Shown piece after piece: positions 17,744-25,657 of a stretch of DNA of 52,223 nt. Each line of letters opens with the position of its first letter. Position 1 is the stretch's first letter. The position numbers and the translations under genes were made by a program. Origin of the DNA: an uncultured Bacteroides sp. (GTDB lineage: Bacteria; Bacteroidota; Bacteroidia; Bacteroidales; Bacteroidaceae); NCBI GenBank assembly GCA_947074275.1, contig CAMTPA010000009.1, forward strand, positions 1 through 52,223, given 5' to 3'. The notes under the pieces were generated by a model. That model was not told the DNA's origin and did no database searches. It saw only the letters and a list, made by a program, of their open reading frames with translations.

Positions 17744-18181
17744 CTACTTCTTTTTCTTCCTCAAGTCTCTGCCCTCGTAGGCACAGATGGCTTCGATATG
17801 CTCTTCGCCAAGTGGTTTCGATTCGTGTTTCTCTAAGTCGAAAAACACCATAATCGAAGTGCAAACGCATTTCACCTCTTCGGTTTTGGTGTCAATCACA
17901 CGCTGCATCAGGTGAAAACTCTTGGTGCCTATCTCGGTCACGGCAGTCTGCACCGCCACATTATCCGATCCAAAAATTTGCGACACGAAGTTGGCTTCGA
18001 TGTGAACCACCACAATACCATCTTTTTCCCAGTCTACTCCCGGGCACACCGAAGCAAAGTATTCTGTTTTGCCCAAGTCGTAGAAAGAAAAATAAACTGT
18101 ATTGTTGACGTGTCCGAATTTATCTACGTCGTTGAAGCGTAGTTGTATAGGTAGAGTGTGGCGAAATTTGATTTCTTCCAT
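17744..18181 (-). CDS. Acyl-CoA thioesterase, 4HBT hot-dog family
   Basis: The 145-residue hot-dog-fold protein carries the 4-hydroxybenzoyl-CoA/YbgC signature around RFNDVDKFGHVNNTVYFSFY (about 14-33), with the catalytic Asp and the HVNN turn. It likely hydrolyses acyl-CoA thioesters. The substrate chain is not evident. ATG at 18181 (MEEIKF) is chosen over one 12 codons earlier because the -7 box at 18222-18215 would place the longer start almost on the transcript end. The C-terminus is Lys/Arg-rich. It shares a compact divergent promoter region with the Sua5-like gene. Confidence 0.85.
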   Translation of the reverse strand: MEEIKFRHTLPIQLRFNDVDKFGHVNNTVYFSFYDLGKTEYFASVCPGVDWEKDGIVVVHIEANFVSQIFGSDNVAVQTAVTEIGTKSFHLMQRVIDTKTEEVKCVCTSIMVFFDLEKHESKPLGEEHIEAICAYEGRDLRKKKK

Positions 18182-18214
18182 TTTGTTTTCTCTTAAACGT
18201 TGGTAATAATGGCG

Positions 18215-18231
18215 CAAAAGTAGTAATTTTG
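18215..18231. promoter_or_regulatory. Back-to-back -7 boxes for the thioesterase and sua5 genes
   Basis: TACTTTTG (minus, 18222-18215) and TAATTTTG (plus, 18224-18231) are separated by a single base. The two promoters therefore share their core DNA, and polymerase probably cannot bind both at once. Confidence 0.65.
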
Positions 18232-18250
18232 CAAATCAAATGTGCCAAAT

Positions 18251-18826
18251 ATGAATCAAGAATTTAACGAAGATATAAAAAACGCTTGCAAAGTGTTGTA
18301 TGAAGGTGGTGTGATTCTCTATCCCACCGACACCGTTTGGGGTATAGGATGCGATGCGACCAACGAAGAAGCAGTGCGCCGAGTTTATGAGATAAAGCGA
18401 CGCGAAGACAGCAAGGCTATGCTGGTGTTGGTAGATTCGCCCGTGAAGGTAGACTTCTATGTGAACGATGTGCCCGAAGTGGCTTGGGACTTGATAGAAC
18501 TTGCCGACAAGCCGGTAACTATCATTTACGACAATGCACGCAACTTGGCTCCCAACCTCATATCCTCGGATGGCAGTGTGGGCATTCGGGTCACCAGCGA
18601 ACGTTTCTCACATCGCTTGTGTCAGCAGTTTCGCAAAGCCATTGTTTCTACCTCGGCCAACATCAGTGGTGAACCAGGTGCTGCCTGTTTCGATGAGATT
18701 AGCGAAGAGGTAAAAGCAAGCGTAGACTACATCGTTAACTATCGTCAAGACGATTTGAATCGTCCCAAGCCCTCGAGCATTATCAAGCTGGGCAAAGGCG
18801 GTGTTATCAACATCATTCGCCCTTAA
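18251..18826 (+). CDS. L-threonylcarbamoyladenylate synthase, Sua5/YciO/YrdC family
   Basis: The enzyme activates threonine, bicarbonate and ATP for the tRNA modification t6A at position 37. The 191-residue protein shows the signature YPTDTVWGIGCDA (about 23-35), followed by the KRR..SKAMLVLV segment and the TSANISGEPG motif. It lacks the extra C-terminal Sua5 domain, so it is the short TsaC/YciO-type. ATG at 18251 is preferred to GTG at 18242, because the -7 box ends at 18231. It is first in a run with clcA and fmt (38 bp and 10 bp gaps). Confidence 0.9.
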   Translation: MNQEFNEDIKNACKVLYEGGVILYPTDTVWGIGCDATNEEAVRRVYEIKRREDSKAMLVLVDSPVKVDFYVNDVPEVAWDLIELADKPVTIIYDNARNLAPNLISSDGSVGIRVTSERFSHRLCQQFRKAIVSTSANISGEPGAACFDEISEEVKASVDYIVNYRQDDLNRPKPSSIIKLGKGGVINIIRP

Positions 18827-18864
18827 CTTTATACAAATTTTCAGGATACACAAAACATACTATA

Positions 18865-20655
18865 ATGATAGAAGAAAACGTTTCATTGCTACAACGATTC
18901 ATTCGTTGGCGCGAAAACAACATCAAAGAGAAACAGTTTATACTAATGCTGAGCTTTATGGTGGGGGTGCTCACAGCCTTTGCCGCACTAATACTAAAGT
19001 TCTTCATCCACACCGTGAAAGATTTCTTGACCGATAACTTCGATACCACCGAGGCCAACTACCTCTATTTGGTATATCCCGTTATTGGTATCTTTCTTTG
19101 TAGTCTTTTTGTGCGCTACGTGGTAAAAGATGACATCAGCCACGGGGTAACTAAGATTTTATATGCCATTTCGCGCCGACAAGGTCGCATCAAACGACAT
19201 AATATGTGGTCGTCTACCATTGGTAGTGCCATCACCATCGGTTTCGGTGGGTCGGTTGGGGCAGAGGCTCCCATCGTGCTCACGGGCTCGGCTATCGGGT
19301 CTAACTTGGGAAGCCTTTTCAAAATGGAACACCGCACGCTGATGTTGCTGGTGGGGTGTGGAGCAGCAGGAGCCATTGGTGGCATCTTCAAAGCGCCCAT
19401 TGCAGGCTTGGTGTTTACACTCGAAGTATTGATGCTCGACCTCACTATGTCGTCTCTTCTGCCACTTCTTATATCGGCAGTGACGGCAGCTACCATCTCT
19501 TATATAATGACGGGTACCGAGGCTATGTTTAAGTTTCATTTAGATCAAGCTTTCGAGATGGAACGCGTGCCCTACGTGATATTGCTTGGTATCATTTGCG
19601 GATTGGTGTCGCTCTACTTTACTCGGGCTATCAACTCCATCGAAGGGGTGTTTGGACAACTGAATACGCCACTAAAGAAATTGGCACTTGGTGGGGTGAT
19701 GCTAAGTGTGCTCATCTTCCTTTTTCCACCCCTTTATGGCGAAGGTTATGACACCATTGAACTGCTACTAAACGGAACCAACAATGCCGATTGGGACACG
19801 GTGATGAACAACTCCTTGTTTTATGGTTATGGCAATCTGCTACTTGTCTACTTGCTACTTATTGTGCTGCTCAAGGTGTTTGCTACCAGTGCTACCAATG
19901 GTGGTGGCGGTTGTGGTGGTTTGTTTGCACCCTCACTCTATTTGGGATGTATCGCAGGATTTGTTTTCTCTCACTTCAGCAACGATTTGAAAGTGTTCTC
20001 TTACCTTCCCGAAAAGAATTTTGCCTTGATGGGCATGGCTGGAGTGATGAGTGGGGTGATGCACGCACCACTCACGGGTGTGTTTCTGATAGCCGAGCTG
20101 ACAGGTGGGTACGATTTGTTTTTGCCCTTGATGATTGTGTCGGTTAGTGCCTATCTCACCATCATAGTCTTCGAGCCACATAGTATCTATTCTATGCGTT
20201 TGGCCAAGAAAGGTGAATTGCTGACACACAACAAAGACCGTTCGGTGCTTACTTTAATGACAATGGACAATGTGGTAGAACGTGATTTCAAAATTGTGCA
20301 TCCCGAAATGGATTTGGGAGAGCTGGTAAAGACAATCTCTACCTCACAACGCAACATCTTTCCTGTGACCGATAACAATGGGGGGCTGCTTGGCGTGGTG
20401 ATTCTCGATGATATACGTAATATTATGTTTCGACAAGAACTTTATCACCGATTCAAGGTTAGTAAATTAATGACTTCTGTACCAGGCAAACTATGTGATA
20501 CAGATAGTATGGAAAAGGTGATGCGCGTGTTTGATGAAACACAAGCGTGGAACTTACCGGTGGTAGATGCCGACGGCAAGTATTTAGGATTCGTGTCGAA
20601 GTCGAAGATATTCAACTCGTATCGACAAGTGTTGGTACACTTTTCAGAAGATTAA
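18865..20655 (+). CDS. clcA: CLC-family chloride channel/transporter with CBS domains
   Basis: The 596-residue protein has the CLC membrane domain (about 25-430) and two C-terminal CBS domains (about 455-590, seen in TMDNVVERDFK and KLMTSVPGKLCD). The gating glutamate is present as E134 in GGSVGAEAP. In the APIAGLVFTLEVLML helix the pair that reads EE in the E. coli antiporter reads EV here (E187, V188). The internal proton glutamate is therefore replaced by Val, as in CLC channels. Transport mode is thus uncertain. It lies between sua5 and fmt in an apparent operon with no obvious functional link. Confidence 0.9.
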   Translation: MIEENVSLLQRFIRWRENNIKEKQFILMLSFMVGVLTAFAALILKFFIHTVKDFLTDNFDTTEANYLYLVYPVIGIFLCSLFVRYVVKDDISHGVTKILYAISRRQGRIKRHNMWSSTIGSAITIGFGGSVGAEAPIVLTGSAIGSNLGSLFKMEHRTLMLLVGCGAAGAIGGIFKAPIAGLVFTLEVLMLDLTMSSLLPLLISAVTAATISYIMTGTEAMFKFHLDQAFEMERVPYVILLGIICGLVSLYFTRAINSIEGVFGQLNTPLKKLALGGVMLSVLIFLFPPLYGEGYDTIELLLNGTNNADWDTVMNNSLFYGYGNLLLVYLLLIVLLKVFATSATNGGGGCGGLFAPSLYLGCIAGFVFSHFSNDLKVFSYLPEKNFALMGMAGVMSGVMHAPLTGVFLIAELTGGYDLFLPLMIVSVSAYLTIIVFEPHSIYSMRLAKKGELLTHNKDRSVLTLMTMDNVVERDFKIVHPEMDLGELVKTISTSQRNIFPVTDNNGGLLGVVILDDIRNIMFRQELYHRFKVSKLMTSVPGKLCDTDSMEKVMRVFDETQAWNLPVVDADGKYLGFVSKSKIFNSYRQVLVHFSED

Positions 20656-20665
20656 TAAAACAAGG

Positions 20666-21619
20666 ATGAAAAAAGAAGATTTAAGAATTGTATATATGGG
20701 TACGCCCGACTTTGCCGTAGAGGCATTGCGCTGCTTGGTTGAGGGTGGCTACAATGTGGTAGGTGTAATTACGATGCCCGACAAACCTGCAGGAAGAGGG
20801 CATAAGTTGCAATACTCGCCTGTGAAGCAATATGCTTTGGAACATAACCTCACACTCTTGCAGCCCGAAAAGCTGAAAGACGAGGGTTTTGTGCAGCAAC
20901 TGCGCGATTTGAACGCCGATTTGCAGATTGTAGTGGCATTTCGTATGCTACCCGAAGTGGTGTGGAATATGCCGCGCTTTGGTACTTTCAATCTTCACGC
21001 TTCGTTGTTGCCGCAATATCGTGGAGCCGCTCCTATCAACTGGGCGGTGATAAACGGCGACACTGAAACTGGTATCACTACTTTCTTTTTGCAACACGAA
21101 ATAGATACGGGCAATGTGATTCAACAAGAGCGAGTGCTCATTGCCGATACCGATAACGTGGGCATTGTACACGATAAATTAATGACACTTGGCGGAAAGC
21201 TGGTTGTGGAAACGGTAGATGCTATACTGAATGGCTCAGTAAAGAGTATCCCACAAGAAGAGATGGCTGTGGTAGGAGAACTTCGTCCTGCACCGAAGAT
21301 ATTTAAAGAAACTTGTCGCATCGATTGGAACCAACCCACCAAAAAGGTTTACGATTTTATTAGAGGACTTTCGCCTTATCCTGCTGCGTGGTGCGAAGTG
21401 GTAAACGCCAACGAAGAAAAATTGATAGCAAAAATATACGAAGCAGAAAAACAATTTGAGAATCACCAACTCACTCCTGGCACTTTGGTGACTGACGGTA
21501 AGAAGTTCCTGAAAATAGCAACAACAGATGGATTTATCAATGTGCTCTCGTTGCAGCTACCGGGAAAGAAACGATTGAAAATTGATGAATTGCTTCGGGG
21601 CTACCAATTTTTTGTATAA
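20666..21619 (+). CDS. fmt: Methionyl-tRNA formyltransferase
   Basis: This enzyme formylates initiator Met-tRNA with 10-formyl-tetrahydrofolate. At 317 residues it has normal length. It begins with the MGTPDFAVEAL motif. The catalytic loop reads FNLHASLLPQYRGAAPINWA (about 107-126) and is followed by the TGITTFFLQHEIDTG segment holding the conserved Asp. The C-terminal tRNA-binding OB domain spans about 210-315 and ends in a KRLKIDELLRG pattern. The start codon lies 10 bp after clcA, consistent with one transcript. The hairpin at 21694-21722 lies downstream. Confidence 0.96.
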   Translation: MKKEDLRIVYMGTPDFAVEALRCLVEGGYNVVGVITMPDKPAGRGHKLQYSPVKQYALEHNLTLLQPEKLKDEGFVQQLRDLNADLQIVVAFRMLPEVVWNMPRFGTFNLHASLLPQYRGAAPINWAVINGDTETGITTFFLQHEIDTGNVIQQERVLIADTDNVGIVHDKLMTLGGKLVVETVDAILNGSVKSIPQEEMAVVGELRPAPKIFKETCRIDWNQPTKKVYDFIRGLSPYPAAWCEVVNANEEKLIAKIYEAEKQFENHQLTPGTLVTDGKKFLKIATTDGFINVLSLQLPGKKRLKIDELLRGYQFFV

Positions 21620-21693
21620 AACACCAATCAGTTTCGTTTAAAGAAATATAAAACAGTTTGACTGTGCAATAATCAGAATAACTGTACGTATCG

Positions 21694-21722
21694 CAAGCTT
21701 ATCTTTCCAAAAGGTAAGCTTG
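21694..21722 (+). terminator. Hairpin downstream of fmt
   Basis: CAAGCTTATCTTT and its complement AAAGGTAAGCTTG form a 13-bp stem with one wobble and a 3-nt loop. There is no long T-run after it, so it may terminate weakly or only protect the mRNA end. Confidence 0.5.
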
Positions 21723-21924
21723 TGTTGTGTAATGACTGTTGATTTTAATGGGAGATGTGTCATAATGATAGACTGTAGCCGCTTTTTCCAATAGTTAAAG
21801 CCGTAAGAATTGTTCGATTATTCTTGTTTTTTTCAATAAGATTCTTTTTCTTTGCTCAATATTAACTCTTAAACACGAAATGCCTATCGAACACATTACG
21901 CAGAAACAATAAAGATAATACGTA
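21723..21924. other. Intergenic stretch before the sigma-70 gene
   Basis: No coding sequence or tRNA is visible in this stretch, part of the 305-bp gap between fmt and the sigma gene. It is AT-rich and ends in a T-rich tract containing CTTTGC at about 21853-21858, which may be part of a degenerate promoter. No exact TAnnTTTG is present. Confidence 0.4.
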
Positions 21925-22518
21925 ATGAAATCATTGAACAGTAAAACCGACGAAGCGTTGGTTGCTCTCTATGCCAATGGGGAGAATAAGGCATTTAACG
22001 TTCTGCTAAATCGTTATAAGAGTAAATTGTATTCCTACATTTACTACATTGTTCGCAACTCAGAAATGGCGGAGGATATATTCCAAGAAACATTTATGAA
22101 AGCGATTGTTACCATTCGTCAAGGTCGTTACAGCGACAGTGGTAAATTCTCAGCGTGGCTTCGCCGCATTGCTCACAATCTGATTATCGACTCTTTTCGT
22201 CAAGATAAAAATGAAAACGTAATCTCGTGTGATGAAACAGAGGTGAATATACTCAATAACGCAAATCTTTCAGAAGGTACCATTGAATCTGCTATCGTCA
22301 ATAACCAAATTTTATCGGATGTACGTCGTTTGGTAGACTATCTGCCCGATGAACAAAAAGAGGTGGTTCAGATGCGTTTCTACCAAGACTTGAGTTTTAA
22401 AGAAATAGCCGAAGTTACAGGAGTGAGCATCAATACCTCGTTGGGAAGAATGAGATATGCTATACTAAATCTTCGCCGCATCGCAGACAAAAATGGAGTG
22501 GTGCTGACGATTGATTGA
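21925..22518 (+). CDS. RNA polymerase sigma-70 family factor (ECF-like)
   Basis: The 197-residue protein has sigma region 2 (about 15-95, with AEDIFQETFMKAI and the promoter-melting FSAWLRRIAHNLIIDSFRQ) and region 4 (about 130-190). The region 4 helix-turn-helix reads FKEIAEVTGVSINTSLGRMR. Regions 1.1 and 3 are missing, as in ECF factors. No anti-sigma gene is adjacent, unlike most ECF loci. The next gene downstream is a 58-codon ORF beyond a strong hairpin. Relatives with this layout, sigma then a tiny conserved protein, are common in Bacteroides. Target promoters are unknown. Confidence 0.9.
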   Translation: MKSLNSKTDEALVALYANGENKAFNVLLNRYKSKLYSYIYYIVRNSEMAEDIFQETFMKAIVTIRQGRYSDSGKFSAWLRRIAHNLIIDSFRQDKNENVISCDETEVNILNNANLSEGTIESAIVNNQILSDVRRLVDYLPDEQKEVVQMRFYQDLSFKEIAEVTGVSINTSLGRMRYAILNLRRIADKNGVVLTID

Positions 22519-22543
22519 AAATAATATAGGCAAGAGATATAAT

Positions 22544-22590
22544 AAAAAGTTAGTTGTCGACGTTTTGTAAAACAAGACAACTAACTTTTT
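22544..22590 (+). terminator. Terminator of the sigma-70 gene
   Basis: A perfect 15-bp stem (22544-22558 with 22576-22590, AAAAAGTTAGTTGTC) encloses a 17-nt loop and ends in five T. It stands between the sigma gene and the small ORF at 22597. Confidence 0.82.
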
Positions 22591-22596
22591 GTATAT

Positions 22597-22773
22597 ATGC
22601 CTATGAATAAAAAAACTACTTCTTCTCAATCGCCCAATCAGCGAAATACGGTCAACAACGATCAGAAACCTTGTGTAAGTGAAAAAACATTGGCTTTCTT
22701 ACGCTCTTTTGCAAGCAATTACTGTGTAGAGAATAAACTGCCACAAGGGATTCAAGGAATTATATTAGGATAA
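22597..22773 (+). CDS. Small conserved-type protein of 58 residues, unknown function
   Basis: The ORF runs from ATG at 22597 (or ATG at 22603) to TAA at 22773. Its N-terminal half is polar and low in complexity (Ser, Asn, Gln, Lys). The C-terminal half is ordered, with SEKTLAFLRSFASNY, then a short acidic stretch and LPQGIQGIILG. I recall similar tiny proteins beside sigma factors in Bacteroides, with a T.AFLR.FA.NY...LP pattern, but cannot name a family. It begins only seven bases after the sigma terminator, so it needs read-through or its own promoter. The rpe promoter overlaps its end. Confidence 0.6.
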   Translation: MPMNKKTTSSQSPNQRNTVNNDQKPCVSEKTLAFLRSFASNYCVENKLPQGIQGIILG

Positions 22774-22774
22774 G

Positions 22775-22806
22775 TTTGGAGCTTCCATTTATTCCCAATA
22801 ACTTTG
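22775..22806 (+). promoter_or_regulatory. Promoter of rpe (TTTG-N20-TAACTTTG)
   Basis: TTTG (22775-22778) and TAACTTTG (22799-22806) are 20 bp apart, close to consensus, and the rpe ATG is 26 bp downstream. The element begins two bases after the stop codon of the 58-codon gene. Confidence 0.8.
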
Positions 22807-22832
22807 TGTCGAACTTATAAAACAGATCGACC

Positions 22833-23483
22833 ATGAAGCCTATTGTATCCCCCTCTATTCTTTCAGCCGACTTCGCTCATTTGAGCAAAGATATGGAAAT
22901 GATAAATCGGAGTGAAGCCGATTGGGTTCACATTGATATAATGGACGGTGTGTTTGTGCCGAACATATCCTTTGGGTTTCCTGTATTAAAATACGTGGCG
23001 CAGCTCACTGATAAACCTCTCGACGTTCACTTGATGATTGTGCAACCCGAGAAGTTTATTAATGAAGTGAAAGCTCTTGGCGCACACGTGATGAACGTAC
23101 ATTACGAAGCTTGTCCACATCTGCATCGAGTGATTCAACAAATACGTGAAGCTGGTATGCAACCCGCAGTCACCATCAATCCTGCTACACCTGTTGCTTT
23201 GCTGCAAGACATTATTCAAGATGTATATATGGTACTTGTAATGAGCGTTAATCCAGGTTTTGGTGGACAAACCTTTATCGAACATTCCCTCGCAAAGGTA
23301 CGTGAACTGCGCGAACTAATAGACCGAACAGGTTCAGAAGCCTTGATCGAAGTAGATGGAGGTGTTAATATGGAGACTGGTGCAAAGCTCATCGAAGCTG
23401 GCGCAGATGTGTTGGTTGCTGGTAGTGCTCTATTTAAAGCCGAAAATCCGATTGAAGCTATTAAACAGATGAAATCTTTATAG
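22833..23483 (+). CDS. rpe: Ribulose-phosphate 3-epimerase
   Basis: This enzyme interconverts ribulose-5-phosphate and xylulose-5-phosphate in the pentose phosphate pathway. The 216-residue TIM barrel shows SILSADFAHL (about 8-17) and the metal-binding HIDIMDGVFVPNISFG (about 34-49). It also shows the catalytic VHLMI segment, MSVNPGFGGQ (about 137-146) and VDGGVN (about 174-179). Active-site His and Asp residues are intact. It is followed after 8 bp by comEC, which very likely shares its promoter. Confidence 0.97.
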   Translation: MKPIVSPSILSADFAHLSKDMEMINRSEADWVHIDIMDGVFVPNISFGFPVLKYVAQLTDKPLDVHLMIVQPEKFINEVKALGAHVMNVHYEACPHLHRVIQQIREAGMQPAVTINPATPVALLQDIIQDVYMVLVMSVNPGFGGQTFIEHSLAKVRELRELIDRTGSEALIEVDGGVNMETGAKLIEAGADVLVAGSALFKAENPIEAIKQMKSL

Positions 23484-23491
23484 TATAAATT

Positions 23492-25603
23492 ATGATAATC
23501 ACGCACATTCATCGCTATCCTTTCGCCCGTATGGTGCTGCCTTTGATAGCAGGAATAGTGCTTGGCGATTTTCTGTCATTCAACCTCGATAACGTTTGTC
23601 TATCGGGGTTCTTTTTTATTCTTTTGGTTCTTTCGGCATTGCTGCTGGTGTGGATTTATAGAAGTCTTGTGTCTTATGCTTATCGATGGATATTTGGTGT
23701 TTCCACTTGCCTTAGCTTCTTTTTTCTGGGTGCTTTTTTAATAACCTATCAGTTGGATAAAACATCTTCTTCACTTCCACAAGAATCAACTGTTTATCGA
23801 GCATTGCTAACTGAAACACCCCAACAGAAAGAGCGGAGTGTGCTGTGTCGTGCTCGGTTGCTTCAAAGTATCGATTCATCTTGTCAGGCATCAATGGCCC
23901 CTTGTGAAGTGTTGCTTTATCTGCAAGTCGATTCTTTAAGCAGACAGTTGTCATCGGGCGATGAGTTGTTGATTGCTGCTCGATTTAATCGACCACACAA
24001 TAGGAACAACCCCGATGAATATGATTATGTGCGGCACCTGAAACGAAAAGGTATAAGCGCAACTGCCTATATTGATAATGCAAAGTGGACGTTGATAAAC
24101 AGAAGTGATAAACTAAATATGAGAATGCAAGCAGAGTGTTTGCGTGATAAAATATTGCATCGTTATCGTCTTTTGGGCTTTTCGGGGGATAACTTGTCTG
24201 TATTGTCGGCATTGACATTAGGATACAAGGAAGAGTTGAGTGAAGAGATTCGCGAGGCTTACTCCGTAGCGGGAGCAAGCCACATTCTCGCTATATCGGG
24301 TATGCACATAGGTATTATTTGCACAATGCTGCTGTTGCTGACTTGCTGGGTTCCTCAACGAAAACTTGGGTTGCGTATTGCTCGTACTTCACTCCTTATC
24401 GCACTGTTGTGGGCATTTGCTTTCTTTGTAGGTTTTACCTCCTCAGCCGTGCGTTCGGTTAGTATGTTTTCATTGTTGCTTATTGGTGCGTTGTTTGGTA
24501 AGAAGCAAATTTCACTGAACACTCTTTTGGGAGTTGCGTTCTTGATGTTGCTTGTACGTCCCGTGTGGTTGTTCGATGTTGGCTTTCAACTCTCTTTTAT
24601 GGCGGTAGGTGCTATTCTGTTGCTTCAACCACTCTCCAAAAGGGTGTTGCCTAAGTCAAACCGCATTGCTCGCTTTGTTGTGGGGTTAGTGTGGGTTTCA
24701 TTTGCTGCTCAGGTGGGAGTAATGCCATTGATTCTTTTCTACTTTTCTCGTTTATCTCTCTTGTTTCTTTTTACCAATCTGTTGATTGTGCCACTGATTG
24801 TTTTGATAGCCTACGGTGCAATGATAATGTTGTTGCTGAGTGCTTTTATGCCAATACAATATTTTGTAGCCGTGATGGTGCGTTGGCTGATAGAGTGGAC
24901 AAACACAGTGGTTTATTGGATAGAAGGTGTTCCCCTCTCATCAATAGACGACGTTTCGATACACACCGTTGAGGTCTTTGCGATTTATTGTTTTTTTGTG
25001 GTTGCCATTTGCTTTCTGTACAAACGCACCGGCAAAAGGCTCATTGCCACGCTGGTGTGTCTTCTTGGCTTTTGTATATTGCGTTTCTCGCTTGTCTTTT
25101 CCAATCGCCCCGAAACAAGCGTTGTGTTCTACAATCTGCAAAATGCACCTGTGGTTCATTGTATTTCTGCCGATAGAAGCTCGTGGCTTATTTCACCCGA
25201 TAAAGATGATGAAATTGTAGCGAAACTTTCAAAGTCGATGAAACCTTATTGGAATCGAATTTCTTTGAAAACTCCAGCCTTAATAACCGACGGCTTTTCG
25301 AGCGATAAGCTTGTTGTCGTCGATGATTTTATTCAATATCACAACAAACGGATATGCGTGGTGAATAACAATCGTTGGCGAAAAATGATAGTCGAAACAC
25401 CTTTGCCTATTGATTATCTTTACATCTGCAAGGGCTACAACGGATGTGTGGAAGAACTGTTGCATCTGTTTTCGCCCCAACAAATCGTGATTGATGGGGC
25501 TGTCTCTACATATCGGCAGAATACTTATGAGGACGAGTGCAGTCGCTTAAATATTCCTTTTCTTGCGTTGTCAATGAAAGGTTCTGTACGTTTTTTGATA
25601 TAG
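23492..25603 (+). CDS. comEC: ComEC/Rec2-family DNA-uptake channel protein
   Basis: The 703-residue inner-membrane protein has an N-terminal membrane pair and a DUF4131/OB-like periplasmic part (about 30-210). The Competence domain follows (about 225-500), with its signature HILAISGMHIGII (about 261-273) and many transmembrane helices. The C-terminal region (about 530-703) has no HxHxDH motif, so the metallo-beta-lactamase-like nuclease domain of other ComEC proteins is absent or decayed. The role is inferred as single-stranded DNA passage in transformation. No other competence genes lie nearby. It sits 8 bp after rpe. Confidence 0.88.
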   Translation: MIITHIHRYPFARMVLPLIAGIVLGDFLSFNLDNVCLSGFFFILLVLSALLLVWIYRSLVSYAYRWIFGVSTCLSFFFLGAFLITYQLDKTSSSLPQESTVYRALLTETPQQKERSVLCRARLLQSIDSSCQASMAPCEVLLYLQVDSLSRQLSSGDELLIAARFNRPHNRNNPDEYDYVRHLKRKGISATAYIDNAKWTLINRSDKLNMRMQAECLRDKILHRYRLLGFSGDNLSVLSALTLGYKEELSEEIREAYSVAGASHILAISGMHIGIICTMLLLLTCWVPQRKLGLRIARTSLLIALLWAFAFFVGFTSSAVRSVSMFSLLLIGALFGKKQISLNTLLGVAFLMLLVRPVWLFDVGFQLSFMAVGAILLLQPLSKRVLPKSNRIARFVVGLVWVSFAAQVGVMPLILFYFSRLSLLFLFTNLLIVPLIVLIAYGAMIMLLLSAFMPIQYFVAVMVRWLIEWTNTVVYWIEGVPLSSIDDVSIHTVEVFAIYCFFVVAICFLYKRTGKRLIATLVCLLGFCILRFSLVFSNRPETSVVFYNLQNAPVVHCISADRSSWLISPDKDDEIVAKLSKSMKPYWNRISLKTPALITDGFSSDKLVVVDDFIQYHNKRICVVNNNRWRKMIVETPLPIDYLYICKGYNGCVEELLHLFSPQQIVIDGAVSTYRQNTYEDECSRLNIPFLALSMKGSVRFLI

Positions 25604-25628
25604 TTACAGATATTTTATCGTACTTTTG
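25594..25628 (+). promoter_or_regulatory. Promoter of the DHH phosphoesterase gene
   Basis: TTTG (25594-25597, inside the end of comEC) precedes TACTTTTG (25621-25628) by 23 bp. The downstream ATG is at 25658. The -7 box is exact and the spacing is long. Confidence 0.6.
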
Positions 25629-25657
25629 CCCACTCTAAACCATAAGTTTGCGAACGT

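Noticed and set aside
17536..17870. 105-codon ORFs on both strands across array 1 and the thioesterase end
   Set aside because: They overlap the repeat and a known gene in other frames and show no recognisable protein pattern.
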